A program made the translations under genes and the position numbers. A model generated the notes under the pieces. The model had not been told where the DNA came from. It saw only the letters and a list, made by a program, of their open reading frames with translations, and searched no databases. Shown in pieces: positions 8,914 to 18,118 of a stretch of 64,000 nucleotides of DNA. Every line of letters begins with the position of its first letter. Within the stretch, counting starts at the first letter, position 1. The stretch is from Woeseiaceae bacterium (GTDB lineage Bacteria; Pseudomonadota; Gammaproteobacteria; Steroidobacterales; Woeseiaceae): positions 34,091-98,090 of the forward strand of contig JAJFKU010000069.1 of the NCBI GenBank assembly GCA_021773035.1. The letters are read 5' to 3'.

Positions 8914-9425
8914 AACGCCTGCTTGTCGTGGCGATGCTTGGCCTGTTTGCGTGCAGCGAGGATTCTGAGCTGCCGCCGTCGCCGCTGGCCGAATTCGAAA
9001 AAGCCCGCTTGTACTTGCTGGTCAAGGCCGGCGGTGGTGTCAAGCCGATCTGCAAAGATTACTTCGCTGATCCGCAGTCGGCCCAGACCACACCCTATGC
9101 GACTGAGTGCCTGGGTTGGCAAACACTCATGGCCGATCACCTAACGCTGAATGGCATTCAAAATCTCGATCCCCGACACCTGCAAGCGCAAAATTTCTGG
9201 CAGTGGTGGAGTAGTGAAATTACCGAGATCACCGCCTGTCGCGCCGACGTGCAACGACAGGACGCGGCGCGGCGCGAGAAAAAGGAGCCGGGCTGGAGAA
9301 CACCTGACATGGCGGCCTTTCGCGATTGTGACCCCTACGATCGCGCCATCCAGAGCGAAGGCAAAACACTCGAAGAACTCGGCATTCGCCGCCGCGTACT
9401 CGGATCACTCGAGGGAGACCACTAG
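8910..9425 (+). CDS. Second conjugation-locus lipoprotein, function unknown
   Basis: The 171-residue product starts at an ATG overlapping the stop of the preceding lipoprotein gene (ATGA). It has a lipobox (LGLFAC, cysteine at residue 13) and a mature region with five cysteines (in PICKDYF, ATECLGW, ITACRAD, FRDCDPY and the lipid-bearing one). I cannot place it in a named family. EexN-type entry-exclusion lipoproteins lie between virB5 and virB6 in related systems and have a similar short lipobox and cysteine pattern, so surface or entry exclusion is one possibility. An in-frame start at 8856 is less likely because it loses the lipobox position. Confidence 0.65.
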   Translation: MKRLLVVAMLGLFACSEDSELPPSPLAEFEKARLYLLVKAGGGVKPICKDYFADPQSAQTTPYATECLGWQTLMADHLTLNGIQNLDPRHLQAQNFWQWWSSEITEITACRADVQRQDAARREKKEPGWRTPDMAAFRDCDPYDRAIQSEGKTLEELGIRRRVLGSLEGDH

Positions 9426-9428
9426 CCC

Positions 9429-10484
9429 GTGCTGGAATCCATCCTCGATGCCACGGATGCCGCGGTCGGCACCTTCGTGTTTGACGCGTGGAACGCCTTC
9501 AACGCGGTAGCCAATGACTGGATCACAGCCATGATGATTCTGTTCGTGACTGTGATGGGCTACTTGATCTTGATTGGTCGTCTGAATCTCGCCTTAAGCG
9601 ATCTTTTTCCGCGCGTGTTCAAGCTCGGTTTTATCTACGTACTTATTACCAACGTAGGATTGCTGATCACGCTGGTGTTTCGCTTGTTCACCGACGTCCC
9701 CGAATCGGTGGCCACGGCGTTACTGGTTACCGCCGGCGGCGACAGCGACGGCATCAACGCCTCGGTCGGTTTGATTTATGATCGCGGCCTACAGTCGGCC
9801 GCACTCCTTTGGAATAACGGCGGTCTGACCAACGTCGGGCCGATTCTGCTCGCCGGCGTCGTCTGGTTAGTGACTTTGCTGACCGTCGGCTACGTCACCT
9901 TCCTGTTGATGCTCGCCAAACTCGCCGTCGCGGTGCTGCTCGCGTTGGCACCGTTTTTTATCGTCCTGTATCTGTTCGATGCCACCCGACCGATCTTCGA
10001 AGGCTGGGTGCGACAGACACTGTCGTTCGCGTTGATTCCGGTATTCACCTACTCGATGTTGTTACTCATCATCTCCATATTGGATACGGCCTCCGCGCCC
10101 TTAATCAACGCGGCGACTGCCGGCACCGCATCGCTAACGCAAATCGCACCGTTCGCGCTCGTTATGGCGGCGGCTTTTTTGCTGTCACAACAAATCATGG
10201 GCTGGGCGGCCGGCGTTGCCGGTGGCTTCTCCTTATCGAGCTTCAGTGCCTACGGCCGCACACTAAGCGGCGCGGCCGGACTCGCTGGCAAGGGCGCCAA
10301 CCGCGCCTACTCTTCGCTCGCCGAGCGACTACGCCGACGCAATCGCCCGGATCTTGCGGCCGACAAGGACAACGCAACACCAACCAAAGCCGCTTCGTCT
10401 TCTACCCGCCGTGCCGGGCTGACCGGACCCGCCGGTGACGGCTGGAATGCGCGCACCGTCCGAGAAGAGGCGCGATCACCATGA
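9429..10484 (+). CDS. virB6: VirB6/TrbL inner-membrane channel protein
   Basis: Polytopic inner-membrane protein of the translocation channel. Of 351 residues, the first ~290 contain at least six hydrophobic segments (for example MMILFVTVMGYLILIG and AKLAVAVLLALAPFFIVLYL) with the conserved VirB6 central region APFFIVLYLFDATRPIFEGW. The C-terminal ~65 residues are hydrophilic and basic. Start is GTG at 9429, three bases after the previous stop. Its TGA overlaps the virB8 ATG. Confidence 0.92.
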   Translation: MLESILDATDAAVGTFVFDAWNAFNAVANDWITAMMILFVTVMGYLILIGRLNLALSDLFPRVFKLGFIYVLITNVGLLITLVFRLFTDVPESVATALLVTAGGDSDGINASVGLIYDRGLQSAALLWNNGGLTNVGPILLAGVVWLVTLLTVGYVTFLLMLAKLAVAVLLALAPFFIVLYLFDATRPIFEGWVRQTLSFALIPVFTYSMLLLIISILDTASAPLINAATAGTASLTQIAPFALVMAAAFLLSQQIMGWAAGVAGGFSLSSFSAYGRTLSGAAGLAGKGANRAYSSLAERLRRRNRPDLAADKDNATPTKAASSSTRRAGLTGPAGDGWNARTVREEARSP

Positions 10485-11152
10485 GCGATCCGACTGCCGA
10501 ATATTTCAAGGACGGCGAGACCTGGGATCACGAAGTCTACGGGCGACTCAAACAATCGCGGGCGCGCGCCTGGGTCATCGCGGCGATCTCAGCCTCGGTT
10601 GCCCTACTCTCCTTGCTCGCACTGGTGTTAGTGCTACCGCTAAAAGAATTTGCTCCCTACGTCGTTACGCTGGACAAACAAACGGGGCATCTGGAAGTGA
10701 CTCAAGGGTTACAGCCGGGTGATCTATCCGACGACGAAGCGGTGACGATGGCGAATCTGGTTAAGTACGTGATCGCGCGCGAAACCTACGATCCGGCCGA
10801 CCTGAAAGAGAACTTTCGTACTGTGACACTGCACTCGGATGACACGGCCCTGGCCGATTATCGAAACCTCTACGATCGTGGCAACGCCGAGCGCCCTACT
10901 GAAGTGTACGCCTACCACACGACACTCGAAGTCACGATCAAGAACGTCTCGTTCCTAAATCAATACACCGCCGCCGTTCGCTATCGAACCGACGCGCAAG
11001 CCGGCGATCGCGAACCGACAACTGACCACTGGATCGCGATCTTGAGTTTCAAGTACGTGCAAACGCCAACGCGATTGGAGGACCGCTTCGAAAACCCCTT
11101 GGGTTTTAAGGTCACAAGTTATCGCTCCGATCAAGAAATACTCTCCGAATAA
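10481..11152 (+). CDS. virB8: VirB8 inner-membrane assembly factor
   Basis: Bitopic protein: a short cytoplasmic N-terminus beginning DPTAEYFKDGETWDHEVY, one transmembrane helix (about residues 28-48) and a periplasmic NTF2-like domain. The segment ending VVTLDKQTGHLEV just after the membrane is characteristic. Length 223 is normal. VirB8 nucleates assembly through VirB9 and VirB10, whose genes follow directly. Confidence 0.95.
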   Translation: MSDPTAEYFKDGETWDHEVYGRLKQSRARAWVIAAISASVALLSLLALVLVLPLKEFAPYVVTLDKQTGHLEVTQGLQPGDLSDDEAVTMANLVKYVIARETYDPADLKENFRTVTLHSDDTALADYRNLYDRGNAERPTEVYAYHTTLEVTIKNVSFLNQYTAAVRYRTDAQAGDREPTTDHWIAILSFKYVQTPTRLEDRFENPLGFKVTSYRSDQEILSE

Positions 11153-11166
11153 CAAAGGCGGCTCCA

Positions 11167-12012
11167 ATGAAAAAACACCTTGCCTGCATCCTATCCTTAA
11201 TCCTCGTTTGTCTGGCGCATGCTGCACACGCGGAACAAATCACTAGACCCGGCAGCACCGACGCGCGTGTGCGCACGGTCGTCTACAACCCGCGTGACGT
11301 CGTCAAGATCACCGGTCACTATGGTTTTCAAACGCTGATTCAATTCGCCGACTACGAGCGCATCGAGAATATTTCGATTGGTGACTCGCTGTCCTGGCAG
11401 GTGGTGCCGAATGACCAGCGGAACCTGCTGTTCGTGAAACCCATCGAGGAGAACGCCGAGACCAATCTGACCATTGTCACGGCGCTGCCGGCAACCGCAA
11501 CCCAAACCAGCCCACAACGCATCTATACCTTCGCCCTCGAAGCGAGGGAATCCACTCGGCATCGCGACGACAACATGACCTGGACGCTGAAGTTTCATTA
11601 CCCGCAAGACGATGCCGAACTGCTCGCCGTACAGCGCGGCCTCTCGGAACAAACCCGCGGCGCATTGGTGCACCCCGACTCGACCGGTTCCCGTCCGCAG
11701 GACTGGAACTTCAATTATAGTTTTGCCGGCGATAAATCCCACGTGCCGATCCGCATTTTCGACAACGGCCAATTTACCTACCTCGAGTTCGATCCTCGCA
11801 CCGACACGCCCGCGATCTTCCTCGTCGACAACCAACAGAACGAATCGCTGGTGAACTACCAGGTGGAAGGTAAATACGTGGTCGTGCATCGCATCGGTCG
11901 ACAGTTCACACTCCGAAACGGCTCGACCGTCACCTGCATTTTTAACGATGCCTACAGCGGTGAGCCGGCGCTCGACATGAACTCGCCGCGCGATCGCGAC
12001 GAAGACGCCTAG
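11167..12012 (+). CDS. virB9: VirB9 core-complex protein
   Basis: Periplasmic/outer-membrane core component with a signal peptide ending HAAHA. It shows the family signature RVRTVVYNPRDVVKITGHYG at the mature N-terminus and the C-terminal beta domain beginning NFNYSFAGD, with PIRIFDNGQFTYLEF. Length 281 fits. It forms the outer ring with VirB10 and a VirB7-type lipoprotein. Confidence 0.95.
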   Translation: MKKHLACILSLILVCLAHAAHAEQITRPGSTDARVRTVVYNPRDVVKITGHYGFQTLIQFADYERIENISIGDSLSWQVVPNDQRNLLFVKPIEENAETNLTIVTALPATATQTSPQRIYTFALEARESTRHRDDNMTWTLKFHYPQDDAELLAVQRGLSEQTRGALVHPDSTGSRPQDWNFNYSFAGDKSHVPIRIFDNGQFTYLEFDPRTDTPAIFLVDNQQNESLVNYQVEGKYVVVHRIGRQFTLRNGSTVTCIFNDAYSGEPALDMNSPRDRDEDA

Positions 12013-12014
12013 TC

Positions 12015-13160
12015 GTGGCCGGCGAGGACCAACGACCGCCTGAAGGCGAGAACGTCGAGACGCGACTTGAGGATCGCAGCATCCCGCAAGTGGCGGCACC
12101 GGCACGCCAAAACAATTGGCTGGTGCTGGTCTTTGGCGTCGCCATCATTGCCTTACTGCTGTGGTTCATCAATAAGCCCGACGAGACGGTCGAACCGGAG
12201 CTCACCGCACAAACGCCCGAGCCCTTCCGGGCGCGCACGCCCAATGAAACGCCGCGCTTGCCGAATCCGAAGCCCACCCCCGAACCGGTGGCGGTCAATC
12301 CTGTGCAACGTGAAGATCCCTACCGGCGCGAGATCGAGGCCGAGCTGCAGCGCCAGGCACTTCGCGAAGCCGAGGCGGCACGCCAATTGGCCGCGCAGCG
12401 ACGGCGCTCGCCGATACTCGTTTTCGATCGTTCGACTGGGAATGCCCCAAACGCGTTACCCACCAGCACAGCCGGCGGCAGCTTGTTGGGCAGTAGCGGC
12501 GATTCGGAGACGGCCCTTCGTTCCGAAGAGGCTTTCGCGGCGCGCGCGTCAAACGAAACGGTCGAAACCATGCGGGCGAACCGGCTGAACAATGCCTCGA
12601 CCGTGCTGGCCCAAGGCACACTCATTCGAGGTGTGTTGGAAACCGCCATTCAAAGCGATCTCGCCGGACTGACGCGTGCCGAAGTCGCCAGTGACGTGTA
12701 TTCCTTTGACGGCACGCGCTTGCTCATTCCCAAAGGCTCGCGCCTCGTCGGCCGCTACCAATCCGGTATTGTGCGTGGACAGACGCGCGTGTTCGTCATT
12801 TGGACGCGCCTGTTGCGGCCCGACGGCGCCTCCATCCTGATCGGTTCACCGGGTACCGACCTGCTCGGTCGTGCCGGTCTTGCCGGCGACGTCGACCGGC
12901 ATTTCTTCCAGATGTTTGGTTCGTCAATCTTGCTAACGCTCATTGACGGTGCAGTGCAGGTCGCCGTGGCCGACGCCTCCAACAACACGCAGTCCACCAC
13001 CATCAGTCAAAGCGGCAGCAACTTAAGTCGCGCGGCCGAAATTGCACTCGAGAACTCAATAAACATCCCGCCGACGATCCACGTCGATCAAGGCACGCCG
13101 ATACAAGTCTTTGTCGCCAAGGATCTGGATTTCATTGACGTTGAAATGACGCCGCGATGA
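12015..13160 (+). CDS. virB10: VirB10 envelope-spanning protein
   Basis: Energy-sensing protein that spans both membranes. GTG start, two bases after virB9. It has a short cytoplasmic N-terminus, one transmembrane helix (NWLVLVFGVAIIALLLWFI, about residues 36-54), a proline-rich periplasmic linker (residues about 60-115) and the C-terminal TrbI/VirB10 barrel domain from about residue 195: QGTLIRGVLETAIQSD, then RLLIPKGSRLVGRY, ending PPTIHVDQGTPIQVFV. Confidence 0.95.
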   Translation: MAGEDQRPPEGENVETRLEDRSIPQVAAPARQNNWLVLVFGVAIIALLLWFINKPDETVEPELTAQTPEPFRARTPNETPRLPNPKPTPEPVAVNPVQREDPYRREIEAELQRQALREAEAARQLAAQRRRSPILVFDRSTGNAPNALPTSTAGGSLLGSSGDSETALRSEEAFAARASNETVETMRANRLNNASTVLAQGTLIRGVLETAIQSDLAGLTRAEVASDVYSFDGTRLLIPKGSRLVGRYQSGIVRGQTRVFVIWTRLLRPDGASILIGSPGTDLLGRAGLAGDVDRHFFQMFGSSILLTLIDGAVQVAVADASNNTQSTTISQSGSNLSRAAEIALENSINIPPTIHVDQGTPIQVFVAKDLDFIDVEMTPR

Positions 13161-14158
13161 CGGCGACCCTCCCAGACGGGATCTATCTGAAGAAATTCCT
13201 AAGCCCTTTGAGCGAGTGGTTGAATCGAGACGATGTCTCGGAAGTCTGCATTAATGAGCCGGGGTCCGTGTGGGTGGAAGAACAGGGCAAGCTCGGCATG
13301 CAGCGGTATACGGTCGATGCACTGACGGAGACACACATTCAGCAGCTCGCACGCCAGGTCGCCGGTCATTCCAAACAAGCGGTTAGCGGAGCGACACCGC
13401 TGCTCTCGGCTGCACTGCCGAGTGGCGAGCGCGTTCAAGTGGTACTGCCGCCGGTCGCGCCACACGGCGGCGCAGTGGCAATTAGAAAACAAACTGTGAA
13501 AAACATGACGCTGGATGATCTGGTGGCCGCGGGGTCCTTCGCTGATGCGGTCGTGACGGACACGAATCATTCGCAAGCGATCGATCAGGAACTCAATGCC
13601 CTCCTCTCAGACAATGACATACCCGCTTTTGTTACCAAAGCGGTTCGCGGTCGCAAGAACATTATCGTCTCCGGCGGTACCACCACCGGCAAGACGACGT
13701 TTCTCAACGCCATCGCCAAGGAAGTTGCATTGCACGAACGTTTGATCACAATTGAGGACACACCCGAAGTCTCATTGCCGCACGAGAACACACTGACCTT
13801 GATCGCTTCAAAAGGCGGTCAAGGCGAAGCGGACGTCAACATTCAAGGCCTGCTGGAAGCATCCTTACGCTTACGGCCCGATCGCATTCTCTTAGGCGAG
13901 CTCCGCGGCGCCGAGGCCTATACCTTCCTACGTGCGGTCAACACAGGGCATCCGGGCAGCATTACCACCTTGCATGCTGACTCACCGCGCGGTGCATTCG
14001 AGCAACTCGCACTGATGGTCTTACAAGCGAACTTAGGGCTCGGTCGTGCCGAGATCATGGCCTACGTCACCGCCGTGATCGATGTGGTCATTCAACTCAA
14101 ACGTCTGGATGACGGTCGGCGCATCGTCTCCGAAGTGTATTTCGCCCGTGCGGATTAG
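13157..14158 (+). CDS. virB11: VirB11 traffic ATPase
   Basis: Hexameric ATPase on the cytoplasmic side that switches between pilus assembly and DNA transfer. The 333 residues carry Walker A GGTTTGKTT near 174, the Asp box IEDTPE, Walker B LLGELRGAEA near 246 and the His box GHPGSITTLHADSP. ATG overlaps the virB10 stop (ATGA). Its end overlaps the start of the coupling-protein gene. Confidence 0.96.
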   Translation: MTATLPDGIYLKKFLSPLSEWLNRDDVSEVCINEPGSVWVEEQGKLGMQRYTVDALTETHIQQLARQVAGHSKQAVSGATPLLSAALPSGERVQVVLPPVAPHGGAVAIRKQTVKNMTLDDLVAAGSFADAVVTDTNHSQAIDQELNALLSDNDIPAFVTKAVRGRKNIIVSGGTTTGKTTFLNAIAKEVALHERLITIEDTPEVSLPHENTLTLIASKGGQGEADVNIQGLLEASLRLRPDRILLGELRGAEAYTFLRAVNTGHPGSITTLHADSPRGAFEQLALMVLQANLGLGRAEIMAYVTAVIDVVIQLKRLDDGRRIVSEVYFARAD

Positions 14159-16025
14159 GCTCAGTGGTTCGACCATTGTAGCAATCGTGTTGGCCCTCGC
14201 GATTTTCCTGTTCGCTTGGAGCATCGCGTTCTATCTGTTACTCGGTTTTAACATCAACGGCGTTCGCCCCTGGTCGGTCGTCGAGTTCCTATTGGCTTAT
14301 GGAATATTCGGCGCACACGCGAACGCATTGGCACTGTCGTTTGCGATTGCGCTCGGGCTAACACTCTCGGTGGGATTGGGTCTTTACCTAACGCGACCAA
14401 AACACTATTACGGCGACGCACGTTGGGCGACGAAGACCCAACTGTATAACGCGAATCTTCTCGATAAAGGCGGCATCTTGCTCGGCCGCTTCGGTCGTAA
14501 ATACCTCAGGAACGATGAGCCCGGGCACACCTTCATGGCCGCGCCGACACGCTCCGGTAAGGGCGTTGGTGTGGTGATTCCCAACCTGTTGTCCTGGCCC
14601 GGCTCGGTGGTCGTGCTCGACATCAAACACGAAAACCATGCGATCACGTCGGGTTTTCGAGAAGTACACGGCAGTGCCGTCTTTAAGTGGTCGCCAGCGG
14701 ATGAAGACGCACGTTCACACCGCTTCAACCCACTCGACAGTATTCGATCGGATATCAACCATCGTGTCTCAGACGTGCAACGCCTCGCGCAAATCCTCTT
14801 GCCCACCCATCGCGGCGAGGACTCCATGTGGCAGGACGAAGCGCGTGATCTGTTCTTAGGAATAGTGCTTTACGTGCTGGATACAACCGATGTTCCCTCC
14901 ACGCTCGGCGAGGTGTACCGGACGTTAAAAACGGATGCCGACTTGGCCGATGTCATCGGCCACATTCTCGACACGCGCGAGGATCTTGATCCGAATTGCG
15001 CGATGTCGCTATCGAACTTCGCTCACAAGGCATTAAAGGAGCGTTCCGGCGTGAAATCGAACCTCACCGCCGCCCTCAATCTCTGGGCGAACCCGGTGAT
15101 CGATGCCGCCACCTCGGCCAGTGATTTTGATCTCTCGGAGTTGCGAAAAAAACCCATGAGCATCTACGTCGCCGTGACGCTGAACCAGCTCGCGAGCCTC
15201 TCACGGCTTCTGAACCTATTTTTTCAGCAAACGATCGACGTGTTGAGTCGAGCAATGCCGGATGAGACAGAGCGCTATCCGGTGTTGTTACTCATCGATG
15301 AGTTCGCCTCCCTGGGGCGCATGGATATCGCGACCAAGGCGATGGCCTTCCTCGCCGGCTTCAACGTGCGCATGCTCAACATCGTGCAAGGCCTTGGCCA
15401 GCTCGACGAGCACTACGGCATCGCAGGACGTGAGAACATTCTTCAGAATCATTCGGTACAGATCTACTACTCAGCGAACGACAGCTCCACCGCCGAATAC
15501 ATTTCAAAGCGTCTGGGCACCAAAACCATTCGCACCCACAGCCAAACGGACCCGGGCGGGTTTCGCTGGGGCTCGAAGTCCCGCTCCTACGCGCCCCGCG
15601 AACTGATGAAACCCGAGGAAGTCCGGCAACTCAGTAATCGAAAGGAGATCCTGTTCAAAGAATCCCAACGCCCGGTGTTGGCTCACAAGATTGTGTATTA
15701 CAAAGACAAAATATTTAGGCGCCGACTGTTGTCGCCGGCGGACGTTCCTTTACTCAATGTGAAGCCCGCGGCGCCGCGACACTTCGAGTTGCCAGAGGAT
15801 AACGGGTCACTGCCCCCAGCCAGCGATCGCACTGCCCCGGACCCGCCCTCAGAGCGGGCCGGCGCAATGGAGACGACGGACGATCTTCGCGACAGTGAGC
15901 ACCTGGGCCTCGCCGGTCAACTGCAGAGCCTGTTCGCTGCTGAGGCAGAGGAAAGCAGCGATGTCGCCGTGAGTACAGCAGCCAAACGGCTCAAGGACAC
16001 GCTTGGCCCCGACCCCACTGACTGA
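14148..16025 (+). CDS. virD4: VirD4/TraG type IV coupling protein
   Basis: Links the relaxosome to the channel. GTG 14148 is chosen: it overlaps virB11 by 11 bases and leads straight into two N-terminal transmembrane helices (about residues 8-25 and 50-75). The cytoplasmic motor has Walker A APTRSGKG near 131 and Walker B LLIDEFASLG near 380, with the TraG-type HKALKERSGVKSNL and QNHSVQIYYSAND segments. The frame stays open to 14082, but that extension lies wholly inside virB11. About 625 residues, normal for the family. The last ~80 residues are acidic and of low complexity. Confidence 0.96.
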   Translation: MRIRLSGSTIVAIVLALAIFLFAWSIAFYLLLGFNINGVRPWSVVEFLLAYGIFGAHANALALSFAIALGLTLSVGLGLYLTRPKHYYGDARWATKTQLYNANLLDKGGILLGRFGRKYLRNDEPGHTFMAAPTRSGKGVGVVIPNLLSWPGSVVVLDIKHENHAITSGFREVHGSAVFKWSPADEDARSHRFNPLDSIRSDINHRVSDVQRLAQILLPTHRGEDSMWQDEARDLFLGIVLYVLDTTDVPSTLGEVYRTLKTDADLADVIGHILDTREDLDPNCAMSLSNFAHKALKERSGVKSNLTAALNLWANPVIDAATSASDFDLSELRKKPMSIYVAVTLNQLASLSRLLNLFFQQTIDVLSRAMPDETERYPVLLLIDEFASLGRMDIATKAMAFLAGFNVRMLNIVQGLGQLDEHYGIAGRENILQNHSVQIYYSANDSSTAEYISKRLGTKTIRTHSQTDPGGFRWGSKSRSYAPRELMKPEEVRQLSNRKEILFKESQRPVLAHKIVYYKDKIFRRRLLSPADVPLLNVKPAAPRHFELPEDNGSLPPASDRTAPDPPSERAGAMETTDDLRDSEHLGLAGQLQSLFAAEAEESSDVAVSTAAKRLKDTLGPDPTD

Positions 16026-16052
16026 AGCGTCACTATGCGATGATCGATAACC

Positions 16053-16268
16053 ATGGAGCATCAGCAACAGACTTTCTGTGCGAACCCGCGCTGCGCCCTG
16101 CACGTCTCGCCCGGTGACGACAACGTCGTCGGCCACGGCGACTGGGCGACGCTACCGAACGGGCGAACGTTTGCGCGTTTACAGGTGGACGGTCGCTTCT
16201 TTTGTCACGTCTGCGCCGAGGATCCCGATAACGCGCCGCAACTCGATCTATTCAGCAATCCGACTTAG
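16053..16268 (+). CDS. Small cysteine-rich protein after virD4
   Basis: The 71-residue product has paired cysteines (FCANPRCALHV near the start and CHVCAED near residue 55), which suggests a treble-clef or zinc-ribbon fold. I do not recognise the family. It is the last gene of the rightward operon and overlaps the end of the leftward gene on the other strand by four bases (16265-16268). A separate regulatory role in transfer is possible but unproven. Confidence 0.5.
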   Translation: MEHQQQTFCANPRCALHVSPGDDNVVGHGDWATLPNGRTFARLQVDGRFFCHVCAEDPDNAPQLDLFSNPT

Positions 16269-16483
16269 CGCTCGAGCTCCTCGCCGCGATCACGTGCACG
16301 CTGTCGCACGCGCGGTCGCTTGACGGTTTTTTGTATTTCCGCTGACCGGGCTTTGATCTGCTCAGTCAAGGCCAACGCCTTCGCCCGACGTTCAGGATCC
16401 TTGATGTTCGCCACAGCGTCTGCACTCGCCGCCACTGCCCTGTCAACGGCTTGCACCGTGCCGCGCTTTGATCCCACTGCCAT
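16265..16483 (-). CDS. Small basic helical protein of the mobilisation module
   Basis: Seventy-two residues from ATG 16483, which has GAGGA six bases upstream. Composition is highly charged: AVDRAVAASADAVANIKDPE then long helices and a basic tail (KRPRVRQRARDRGEEL). It follows the relaxase in the same direction and may be an accessory relaxosome protein. No family recognised. Confidence 0.5.
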   Translation of the reverse strand: MAVGSKRGTVQAVDRAVAASADAVANIKDPERRAKALALTEQIKARSAEIQKTVKRPRVRQRARDRGEELER

Positions 16484-16515
16484 GGCCAATCCTCACTCGT
16501 TGTCGTGGTGATAGT

Positions 16516-17691
16516 TTACCGCTCCGGGCCGTCCCGATCACGCTCGCGTTGACGTTTTCTTTGCCGCGGTACGACGGCGTCCAAATCACGGTTGATCGCT
16601 TGCACGCGCTTAGTCTCTCTACCGGAATTGAATGACGCCAATTGGCGGCGAATACGACGCGCCGTGTCCTCAACCACCGGCGTCGCTTCCCGCGCGCCCG
16701 GCTTGGGCGTTTTCCGTCTCGCGGCCTTGCCTAGCTCCTCGAAGAGCAACTCGTCGCGCGAGCTCGGCCGCGGCATCTCGACCGCAAACCGGGCGAGTGA
16801 GGCCGCCATCTCGAACGCGGCCAGTCGGTCCGCCTTACGCGGCAGTGAGTCCGCTTCCTTCACTACGATCGCCGCCGCCTTCGCGTACGTGACTCGTTCC
16901 CGATGGTTCGTCACACGCATCGCCACCTCGCCGGGATGGGCCCGACGTCGGCCAGCACGAGCCGCCTTGATGGCGTCGGCTGCAGCCAGGTCATCGACCT
17001 CCGCCACTTTATCGCGTTCCCTGACTTTCTGGATCTCGCGTTTGGTCGCGCGCCGGCCAACGCCGCGCGCATAGCGTGGACTCGCATCAAGATGAATACC
17101 GTGCGTTTTTGCGCATGCTACGTAGGCTTCTCGCCAGTGGCGAAGATCGGCCTTGTCGGTCACCAGCTGCTTACCGTCGTGACCGCGCATCTTAATCACC
17201 GCATGCACATGAAAGTGGTCTTTGTCATCGTGGCCGGCAAACGCGTAAGCATGATTTGCGCTGAAAACGTCCTCGAGAAAATCTCGAACGCTCGCAACCG
17301 CAGCGTCCTTGTCAGTACCCGGTGGCAGTGATACCACGACGCTCATGCCGTCGCGCGAGTTCTTTCGCCGTGCGAAATCCTTGGCCCAATGATCGACGAA
17401 CTCATCGATCTCATCGGGGTTTTCCAACAACAACCCCTCATCCGTTTCTAGCGGCAACTCACCGTCACGCGAAATGTAGTGCAGTCGAGCCGCCACTTGT
17501 TTGCGACCACGGTTATGGCTCGTGATTTTAACCACGGCCTGCGGCAATCGCCGCGCGACGCGAACCCGCTGTTTGAGAGTGCCTGCCCAACCGCGCGTTT
17601 TAACGCCCTTCGCCCTGCCCGCCTTCGCACGAGCCTCGGTTGATTTTCGGCCGCGCCGATCCTCCTCGAGGATTCCCTTTAGCTTACTCAC
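16516..17691 (-). CDS. MOB-P-type relaxase (VirD2/TraI-like)
   Basis: Nicks oriT and stays bound to the 5' end of the transferred strand. The N-terminal relaxase domain (about residues 45-200) shows the three-His metal motif HFHVHAVIKM (H159, H161, H163) and a conserved HYISRDGELPL segment whose tyrosine (Y72) is the likely nicking residue. The C-terminal half is basic and helical, and 391 residues is short for TraI/VirD2 proteins, so it lacks extra primase or helicase parts. It overlaps the upstream mobC-like gene by eight bases and faces an oriT with an RP4-type nick sequence, which supports the MOB-P assignment. Confidence 0.9.
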   Translation of the reverse strand: MSKLKGILEEDRRGRKSTEARAKAGRAKGVKTRGWAGTLKQRVRVARRLPQAVVKITSHNRGRKQVAARLHYISRDGELPLETDEGLLLENPDEIDEFVDHWAKDFARRKNSRDGMSVVVSLPPGTDKDAAVASVRDFLEDVFSANHAYAFAGHDDKDHFHVHAVIKMRGHDGKQLVTDKADLRHWREAYVACAKTHGIHLDASPRYARGVGRRATKREIQKVRERDKVAEVDDLAAADAIKAARAGRRRAHPGEVAMRVTNHRERVTYAKAAAIVVKEADSLPRKADRLAAFEMAASLARFAVEMPRPSSRDELLFEELGKAARRKTPKPGAREATPVVEDTARRIRRQLASFNSGRETKRVQAINRDLDAVVPRQRKRQRERDRDGPER

Positions 17692-18094
17692 CCTGGGCCT
17701 TAATCCGTGTCATCTGAGTAACCCGCCGCGCCCTCACTCGAGCGACCGTCGATCCGTATTGCTCGGCAAGGCGCTCTAACTGAGCCGCCAACGCTTCAAG
17801 ATCCGGCGCGATATCCCCGGGCACCAACGCCTCGCCACGATGAGCAAGTTTCGTCAGCTGGTTCAGGTTTCGACCGACGGCTGCGAGCTGACGATGTGTC
17901 TCCCGAATCTCGGCCAAGCCATCGTCGAAATAGTCCGGGTCACCGCTGACCGCTTCTCGAATCAGCCGTCGAATCACACGGCTGGGTGGTTGCCTAACGC
18001 GTTTAGCAAGCCTGAGAAGCGCCTGCTTTTCCGCATTCACCAGGCGCACGTGAACCGTTTCCGAACGCGGATTTATCGCTGGTGGGCGGCTCAT
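17684..18094 (-). CDS. mobC: MobC-like relaxosome accessory protein
   Basis: The 136-residue product has an N-terminal ribbon-helix-helix-like segment (SETVHVRLVNAEKQALLRLA) and the MobC pattern GRNLNQLTKLAHRGE near residue 75, followed by a long amphipathic helix. Such proteins bind oriT next to nic and help the relaxase to melt it. The gene begins only 100 bases from the predicted nick site and overlaps the relaxase gene. Confidence 0.85.
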   Translation of the reverse strand: MSRPPAINPRSETVHVRLVNAEKQALLRLAKRVRQPPSRVIRRLIREAVSGDPDYFDDGLAEIRETHRQLAAVGRNLNQLTKLAHRGEALVPGDIAPDLEALAAQLERLAEQYGSTVARVRARRVTQMTRIKAQGE

Positions 18095-18118
18095 TCGTGC
18101 GCGTCTCGTGTGGCTTAG

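Noticed and set aside
11197..12105. 302-codon leftward open frame opposite virB9
   Set aside because: Composition shadow of a confident gene on the other strand in G+C-rich DNA; no ribosome site and no family features.
16592..17074. Long rightward frames opposite the relaxase gene
   Set aside because: Serine/arginine-rich shadow sequence with no family pattern; the relaxase motifs on the minus strand are clear.
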